This document shows, in pieces, positions 60,001-64,000 of a DNA stretch of 64,000 bases; the first letter of the stretch is position 1, and each line of letters begins with the position of its first letter. Both the position numbers and the translations under genes were made by a program. The notes beneath the pieces were generated by a model. It made no database searches and was not told the DNA's origin. It saw only the letters and a list, made by a program, of their open reading frames with translations. Source of the stretch: Flavobacterium silvisoli (lineage in GTDB: Bacteria; Bacteroidota; Bacteroidia; Flavobacteriales; Flavobacteriaceae); NCBI RefSeq assembly GCF_004329815.1, contig NZ_SJPE01000010.1, positions 1 through 64,000 of the forward strand, given 5' to 3'.

Positions 60001-60635
60001 CCAATCAAATGGCTGCAACTACCTTGGTTGGATATGTTTCAGATGCCACTTATGACTACGACAGATTGTATGATGCCTCTCATAAAATCTCTAACACTTT
60101 AGGTATATACTCCTGGATTGAAGATCAAACCGTTATCATCAATGGTAGACCAACTCCTTTTGACGACAACGATTACGTTAAAATCGGAACATCTGTACCG
60201 TCTACAGGAACTTACTCTATAGGAATCAATCAGGTTGACGGACTTTTCAGCGATGCGAATCAAGATATTTTCCTCGAAGATACAGAACTCAACGTCGTTC
60301 ACAATTTAAGACTGGCACCGTATACTTTTACCGCTAATGCCGGTAATTACAATGAACGATTCATTTTGAAGTATAAAAACAGCACTTTGGGTACAAATCA
60401 AAACACTTTAGCAACAACGTATGCTTATGTTTCTAACCATATCTTAAATATCAAAACAGATGATTCTATTAAAGAAATATATCTATATGATATTTCGGGT
60501 AAATTAATAACCAAATACAAACCTAGTGTTCAATCAACTCATTTTGAAACGGAATTCCCATACCAAAACGGTGTTTACCTGGCTACTGTAGTAAAAACCA
60601 GTGGCGAAAAGGCTGCAGTGAAACTACTCAATTAA
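54048..60635 (+). CDS. Giant T9SS-secreted protein with alternating fibronectin-III modules
   Basis: The 2195-residue protein has an N-terminal signal segment ending near residue 39 (IQDSHSQ). It continues with a PPC-like beta domain (about 41-175), then eight FN3-like modules at about 178-1035 arranged as four pairs of a long (about 118) and a short (about 96) type. Two PPC-like domains follow (NDNC...ADDDVWYSFVA) to about 1300, then a domain of about 260 residues with DDVWSNTISLPFNFCYYGNTY and GVYHDIDPSKGGEVGWEL. Next come an Ig-like segment, a DTDWNNANNWSPAGVPT domain, and a C-terminal type A sorting domain (EIYLYDISGKLITKY, GVYLATVVKTSGEKAAVKLLN). It is predicted to be exported by T9SS and displayed at the surface; the ligand is unknown. 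Confidence 0.93.
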   Translation: MKNFYLTSREISFKLFNTTLIKLSLIMVMILNIQDSHSQTSCSNAIAITVNGSCLSGSVSDSSQDSPLMSSASCTTAGVFKRERWYSFTVTGGPKTITITADSADRNLFLMLISASGSCSGLTIVDCANNDDTNNSAQTETITSLLNNGLYYIKVVNAGTNNSNMTLSSLCVTAASACSTPTAQPTSLVLSSSSATSVSGSFTAASPTPNKYLVVRSTSATAPSPGPVNGTAYNVGNTINGATVVSVNNSTSFTDNSLAGNTKYYYYIYSYNDTSCSGAAYNTTSPLTNNVVTCTAIPNTVSTSGVTGNGFTLNWAYPTGGSANTTTYTVQITTDAAYTVNIAGSPFALGTALSYSASGLNTNTTYYYRILANNGCSSAYVTGSVTTSCAAPAAQPTTLVLSSVTSTSLSGSFAAASPAPSGYLIVRSTSATPPTLTNGTTYAVGLTTLTPGTTRVIQGSAVTSNAVTFTDSGLTANTQYYYHIFSYNNGCTGAPVYNTTAPLTNSAITCPAAPTAPVNSSVTGNGFTVSWTASAGGSAATVNYTLEVYTNNTYTTPITGSPFAVGTALTYTVSGLNPLTIYYYRIVANNGCSSNYLTGNVTTLTAACVAPPAANNLTIGTVTSTSIPAIFTGTANGYLVIASTSATAPSQPVNGITYSALTVNTLGSGLTFMQSGSSTTIAGTGLSGNTKYYYYIYSYNNTSCSGGPVYNTSGPLTGNAVTCPAVPGSVTTTNINQNNFTLNWTSSIGGNANTVSYTIQVTTDAAFTNNILDSPFTVPDPITTLDIDDLTGNTTYYYKITANNGCESPSATGSVTTLSNPCTPPANQAFNFTNGAITSSTYPASFLGSADGFLVVRSTSATPPSQPVNGTIYNAANIATLGTGLTFIQSGSTYNISSTGLTGNTTYYYYVYAYTNPTYCTGGPVYNTSGALVGSGTTCPGSPTGVTASSITTTSFNLDWTAPVGGTSGAITYTVQITTNAGYTNNIPGSPFTVANPTTTLSVSGLTAGTTYYYRILASNGCQSAYTTGSITTSITNDNCATAINLTTNTTATCMVSTNGTTIGASQSSAGCSGTADDDVWYSFVAIATSHTVTVTPSTLTDVVFQLYKGTCSGLTSLGCIDNTSSTATETNTFTGLTIGTTYYVRVYSYGNGAGYRGNFNICITTPVAPINDNCSGAIALTVNPTTTCVTSTVGTTIYGTLSQAGCSGTADDDIWYSFVAVSTSQKITVSPITMTNAVFQVFSGSCSGLTSLQCNNATSGSAIEVSTVAGLTVGATYYVRVYSAGSASGNGSFSICVTTPCSPGSGNGTTSTTCPNIVAGASGLNGADPEPVTCFATSTCTNLEAIYPDYNDTTSYTVSNIPYAPPYQFNCLSNPISVNVDDVWSNTISLPFNFCYYGNTYNKVLVGSNGVLTFDTTTYSPGGYSGWSFSNNLPSSSLFLNSIFGVYHDIDPSKGGEVGWELVTLSSGCRALVAAWSDIPMYSSVCNSSLYTGMIVLHENSNIIEVFIKEKNVCPTWNNGNAVVGIQNANGTQAVVAPNRNSNDTDWTVNEEAWRFTPSGASVASIKWYQGSGTSGPVVGTSNNISVCPTSTTNYTAEVTYTFCNGTTAKYTDETTVTVSTGKKWTGAVDTDWNNANNWSPAGVPTNTDCITIQNVPNKPVISGTSYNAYCYNLTIAAGSSLQTNSTSNIVVTDFVKVSSTGQFKMKDSSSLVQINNTATNTGSISMERTAYVKAYDYVYWCSPVKSFSSANISPTSPSGYVFKWNPTIANGNGGQGNWVSGTEIMALAKGYIAISPGSYSYTNAAPLTATFNGVPYNGIRKATISRGSYTGADFTGTNGATITRLDDNWNLIGNPYPSAVDAIDFLNLNTNINGNIRLWTHGSPISSSNTNPFYGSFAANYDVNDYISYNGTGSTPPGFNGKIAAGQAFFVIMNDGPASNSTVTFNNSMRSAAYDNSQFYRQNTVANTVQPEKNRIWLSLVNANQMAATTLVGYVSDATYDYDRLYDASHKISNTLGIYSWIEDQTVIINGRPTPFDDNDYVKIGTSVPSTGTYSIGINQVDGLFSDANQDIFLEDTELNVVHNLRLAPYTFTANAGNYNERFILKYKNSTLGTNQNTLATTYAYVSNHILNIKTDDSIKEIYLYDISGKLITKYKPSVQSTHFETEFPYQNGVYLATVVKTSGEKAAVKLLN
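54579..57154 (+). repeat. Four tandem dyads of FN3-like modules (about 640 bp each)
   Basis: Long modules contain a STSATxPSxPVNGTxY and TKYYYYIYSYNxTSCSGGPVYNT pattern. Short modules contain GNGFTLNW, TYTVQITTDAAYTxNIxGSPF and TYYYRILANNGCSSAYxTGSVTT. They alternate strictly four times. DNA identity between dyads is only moderate, so this is an older expansion than the 267-bp repeats at the window start. Confidence 0.85.
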
Positions 60636-60654
60636 TTCATCAACACCAAAAAAC

Positions 60655-60690
60655 AAACCCCATTAAACAGCACTGTTTAATGGGGTTTTT
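60655..60690 (+). terminator. Terminator after the giant FN3 protein gene
   Basis: AAACCCCATTAAACA and TGTTTAATGGGGTTT form a perfect 15-bp stem around a 4-base loop, followed by a T run. It begins 19 bases after the stop. Confidence 0.95.
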
Positions 60691-60864
60691 GCATTTCAAA
60701 AAAAGATAAGTTTTTGATGACTAAACATTTGAGATAATAACCCTAAATAAATTTGAGGTGTTCTTTATCGACATTATCAATCACTTTATCTACTTCTCAT
60801 CAATTCACCTAAAACATTGATGTATATTTAATAATTGTTTTATTTCAATTAAAATACTATTACA

Positions 60865-63800
60865 ATGTCGTTAATAATTACATTTTTATTCAATAAGAAA
60901 AAAACCAAATCTCATCTGATTTTAACTCTTTATTTTCTGCTATTATTTTCGATAAATTCATTCTCAAGTAATGGAACCTTAATCAATTCAGCGGTACTTA
61001 AAAAAGAACTTTCTGCAGCTCTTCCTCCCGGGCCATCCAACAACCAATGCGCCAATGCCATTACTTTGCCGTGCGGCACTACTAATCTGGCCGGTACAAC
61101 CGTTGGTGCTTCCAGCTATACCCATGGTACGGGATGCAGCTTATCCAATTACGGAGTGTGGTATACATTTGTCGGAGACGGTAATGTGACTACCATTTCG
61201 GCTACCGGCTCAGGATTTGACCTTGAAATGGCCATTACAAGCGGAACTTGCGGAAGCTTATCCAACATAAGTTGCCAAGACTTTGCGGTGTCAGCAGCTG
61301 AAACTTATACATTCACCGCAACTGCGGGCACAACTTATTATATATACATAGCATATTATTTAACTTCGAGCACTACAACCGGAGCTTTTACCATTTCAAG
61401 AACTTGTACCACACCTTACGACCCCTGTGCTTCAATTCCCAACATAGCATCCTGCGGCACGACTAACGCTGTATCTATAGCCTCCGGATCCGGTGGTTTC
61501 AGTTCTTCAAGTTGTGGGTATACCACTCCCGGAAAAGAACAGATTTATACATTTACACCCACCACAACAGGAAATTATTACATCCAACAAAACAGCTCTT
61601 TTGGCTATATTGACTATCAGTTTAAAACAGCCTCTTTAGGGTGTAACAGCTCAGGCTGGACTTGTATAGATGATATTTCAGGAGCCGGAACCAGTCCCGG
61701 ATTTTCATTAACAGCCGGAACTCAATATTATCTTTTGCTCGATCCGGAAAGCTCTACAGGGGGAAACATAAGTTTTTCATTAAACTGCCCAGTAGTTGCT
61801 CCTGCAAATGATAATTGCAGTGGCGCTATTGCATTAACCGTAAATTCAGACCTGAATTGTTCAACCAGCACTGCAGGAACTACCGTAGGAGCAACTCAAT
61901 CACAAAGCAGCTGTACAGGCACGGCCGATGATGACGTGTGGTATAGTTTTGTTGCAACAGCTGCATCTCATACTGTAACCGTTACCCCCGGAACTTTATC
62001 AGATGCCGTCATGCAGGTATTTAGCGGCTCTTGTAGCTCATTAACCAGTATGGATTGCATTGACGACACCTATTCTTCAAACGAGGCCACTATTTTAAAC
62101 GGATTAACCATTGGAAATACTTATTACGTCAGAGTTCACAGCTACAGTAGCTCAAGCGGACAAGGAACATTTACCATTTGTGTAACCTCAAACATTCCCT
62201 GTACCGCCGGAAACGGAACTGGCACAACCAGCTTAGGATGTCCTTCTGTAATTTCGGGAGGTTTAGGCTTAAACGGCAATGACCCTACTCCTATTGATTG
62301 TCATTCCAATTCAAGTTGTGTCGATTTAGAAGCTACTTATCTTCGCTTAGGACAGACTACCAACTATACCGTCGAGTCAATTCCGTACGACCCTCCATAT
62401 CAATTCAGCTGTTTGGCCAATCCTGTGAGTGTAAACAGTGATGACGTTTGGTCTCCGGTTATTAACCTACCTTTCAATTTTTGTTTTTACGGCAACACTT
62501 ACAATGCCTGTACAATTGGCTCAAACGGAATGTTGTCTTTTGACACCTCCAGAGCAAGCTCTTCTTCCGGTTATGCTTTCAGCAACAATTTACCAAGTAC
62601 AACCGGAGCCTTATTTGCCAATACTATTTATGGCGTTTATCACGACATCGACCCAAGTGTTGGCGGTGAAGTAGGCTGGGAACTAATAACCCTGAACACA
62701 GGATGCAGAGCTTTAGTGGCCTCATGGAGCAATGTCCCGATGTTTTCAACCAACAGTATTTTATATACCGGCATGATGGTGCTGTATGAAAACACCAACA
62801 TCATTGAAGTATACATCAAAGAGAAAAAAATAGACGATTTTAACGTATCTCCTTGGAATGGCGGCAATGCCATAGTAGGAATTCAAAATGCAGCAGGCAC
62901 TCAGGCTGTCGTGGCACCCGGCAGAAACGGACTGGATACTAATTGGACAGCTAGCAGCGAAGCCTGGCGATTTGTTCCTTCAGGTAACTCCATCACATCC
63001 ATCAAATGGTATGAAGGAGCCGGGACTTCAGGAACAGTTGTAGGAACCACTGATACCATTACCGTTTGTCCACCTACCACCACTATTTACACTGCCGAAG
63101 TCACTTATACTTTATGTGGCGGTGCTACGCTAAAAGTAACCGACCAAACCACCGTAACAGTCACCGGAAGCAAAGTATGGAACGGATCAGTTGATACCGA
63201 TTGGAATAAAGCCAACAACTGGACTCCTATAGGCGTCCCAACAAATACCGACTGCGTAGTAATTCCTGATGTTACCAATGATCCAATTATTTCGGGTACT
63301 GCATACAACGCATACGGATATAACTTAACGATAAAAAATGGAGGAAACCTAACACTGAATTCGGCCAACAACATTACCATTACCGATTTTATTAAAGTAG
63401 TTTCCGGAGGAATATTTACCATCAAAAACAGTGGAAACCTGGTTCAAATCAACAACTCAGCTGTAAATTCGGGCAACATCACTATGGAAAGAACGGCCAA
63501 TGTCAGACAACTGGATTATGTATACTGGTCATCCCCGGTGGCTAATTTTAATGTGAATTCTATCATAGCTCCGTTAACATCGGGCGGCATTTTTAAATGG
63601 AATACCACTGTAAACAATAACAACGGCGGACAGGGCAATTGGGAATACGCTGCCGGAAACACTATGCTGCCGGCAAAAGGATATATACTTCGTGCTCCGG
63701 ACAGCTTCAGTACAAGTGTAGCTTCTCCTTTACTAGGCACTTTTACAGGAACTCCTAATAATGGGGTTATAACAACTTCTATTTTCCGTGGAGCCGACCA

Positions 63801-64000
63801 AAACACTAATTATCACACAGGAACAAACGGAACCGAAATAAACAATTACAGCGACAACTGGAACTTGTTAGGAAATCCATATCCTTCATCCATTCGGGGC
63901 AGTCAGTTTTTATTTGACAACAGAACCAAAATAATGGGACAAATAAGACTGTGGACACATGGCACACTGCCGGCGGCCATTGCCAGCCCTTTTTACGACA
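60865..64000 (+). CDS. Second giant secreted protein, paralogue of the upstream gene (3' end outside window)
   Basis: An open frame runs from the ATG at 60865 to the window end (1045 complete codons). It has a signal peptide (LILTLYFLLLFSINSFSS). PPC-like domains lie at about 60-185, 190-310 and 315-450. Then it follows the neighbouring protein domain by domain: GNGTGTTSLGCP, DDVWSPVINLPFNFCFYGNTY, GVYHDIDPSVGGEVGWEL, GIQNAAGTQAVVAPGRN, DTDWNKANNWTPIGVPT, NITMERTANVRQLDYVYWSSPV. It has no FN3 array. A T9SS sorting domain is expected beyond the edge by analogy. No clear -7 box was found; the nearest candidate ends TTTA rather than TTTG. Confidence 0.9.
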   Translation, partial: MSLIITFLFNKKKTKSHLILTLYFLLLFSINSFSSNGTLINSAVLKKELSAALPPGPSNNQCANAITLPCGTTNLAGTTVGASSYTHGTGCSLSNYGVWYTFVGDGNVTTISATGSGFDLEMAITSGTCGSLSNISCQDFAVSAAETYTFTATAGTTYYIYIAYYLTSSTTTGAFTISRTCTTPYDPCASIPNIASCGTTNAVSIASGSGGFSSSSCGYTTPGKEQIYTFTPTTTGNYYIQQNSSFGYIDYQFKTASLGCNSSGWTCIDDISGAGTSPGFSLTAGTQYYLLLDPESSTGGNISFSLNCPVVAPANDNCSGAIALTVNSDLNCSTSTAGTTVGATQSQSSCTGTADDDVWYSFVATAASHTVTVTPGTLSDAVMQVFSGSCSSLTSMDCIDDTYSSNEATILNGLTIGNTYYVRVHSYSSSSGQGTFTICVTSNIPCTAGNGTGTTSLGCPSVISGGLGLNGNDPTPIDCHSNSSCVDLEATYLRLGQTTNYTVESIPYDPPYQFSCLANPVSVNSDDVWSPVINLPFNFCFYGNTYNACTIGSNGMLSFDTSRASSSSGYAFSNNLPSTTGALFANTIYGVYHDIDPSVGGEVGWELITLNTGCRALVASWSNVPMFSTNSILYTGMMVLYENTNIIEVYIKEKKIDDFNVSPWNGGNAIVGIQNAAGTQAVVAPGRNGLDTNWTASSEAWRFVPSGNSITSIKWYEGAGTSGTVVGTTDTITVCPPTTTIYTAEVTYTLCGGATLKVTDQTTVTVTGSKVWNGSVDTDWNKANNWTPIGVPTNTDCVVIPDVTNDPIISGTAYNAYGYNLTIKNGGNLTLNSANNITITDFIKVVSGGIFTIKNSGNLVQINNSAVNSGNITMERTANVRQLDYVYWSSPVANFNVNSIIAPLTSGGIFKWNTTVNNNNGGQGNWEYAAGNTMLPAKGYILRAPDSFSTSVASPLLGTFTGTPNNGVITTSIFRGADQNTNYHTGTNGTEINNYSDNWNLLGNPYPSSIRGSQFLFDNRTKIMGQIRLWTHGTLPAAIASPFYD

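Overview
The window reads as chromosome of a Flavobacterium-like member of the Bacteroidota. The evidence is AT-rich intergenic DNA, Bacteroidota promoters (TTTG, about 19 bases, then TAnnTTTG) with few Shine-Dalgarno sites, secreted proteins with type IX secretion (T9SS) sorting domains, a SusC/SusD pair, and a fused str-S10-spc-alpha ribosomal cluster that lacks tuf, adk and map. No rRNA, tRNA, insertion sequence, phage or CRISPR array was seen.

Layout. 1-2740 (minus): N-terminal part of a giant secreted Ig-like repeat protein with six near-identical 267-bp repeats, truncated by the window edge. 3121-7666 (minus): mnmA, a T9SS-exported subtilase, an NPD-family flavoprotein and a MORN-repeat protein. 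7892-9837 (plus): two fasciclin lipoproteins. 9906-21023 (minus): housekeeping genes yidC, pyrG, DUF3820, osmC-like, a LysM/PBP1 protein, guaA, eno and carA. 21308-38559 (minus): about 17 kb of ribosomal genes from rpsL to rplQ, with fusA, secY, infA and rpoA. 38742-46298 (plus): an Omp85-like barrel protein, SusC, SusD and a third lipoprotein. 46365-53681: rlmB, a rhomboid protease, rarA, and a tight minus-strand operon of TPR protein, mpl, radC, a yjjG-like phosphatase and a small secreted protein. 54048-64000 (plus): two tandem paralogous giant secreted proteins, the first with alternating fibronectin-III modules and a T9SS sorting domain, the second cut off by the window end.

How it fits together. 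Most of the window is core metabolism and translation: nucleotide synthesis (pyrG, carA, guaA), glycolysis (eno), membrane insertion (yidC, secY), tRNA/rRNA modification (mnmA, rlmB) and the ribosome. Both ends and several islands carry the cell-surface repertoire of a flavobacterium (T9SS substrates, SusCD, fasciclin lipoproteins).

The less expected signals are non-coding: G-free, CAAC-rich leaders shared by pyrG and carA; a 42-bp tandem array just upstream of guaA; a dispersed element of about 78 bp (three copies) with a covarying hairpin; candidate structured leaders before rpsD and rplC; an internal promoter before rpsH; and promoters abutting the start codons of guaA and rlmB. None of these proves a new system. 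All are stated with the computation or experiment that would decide them.
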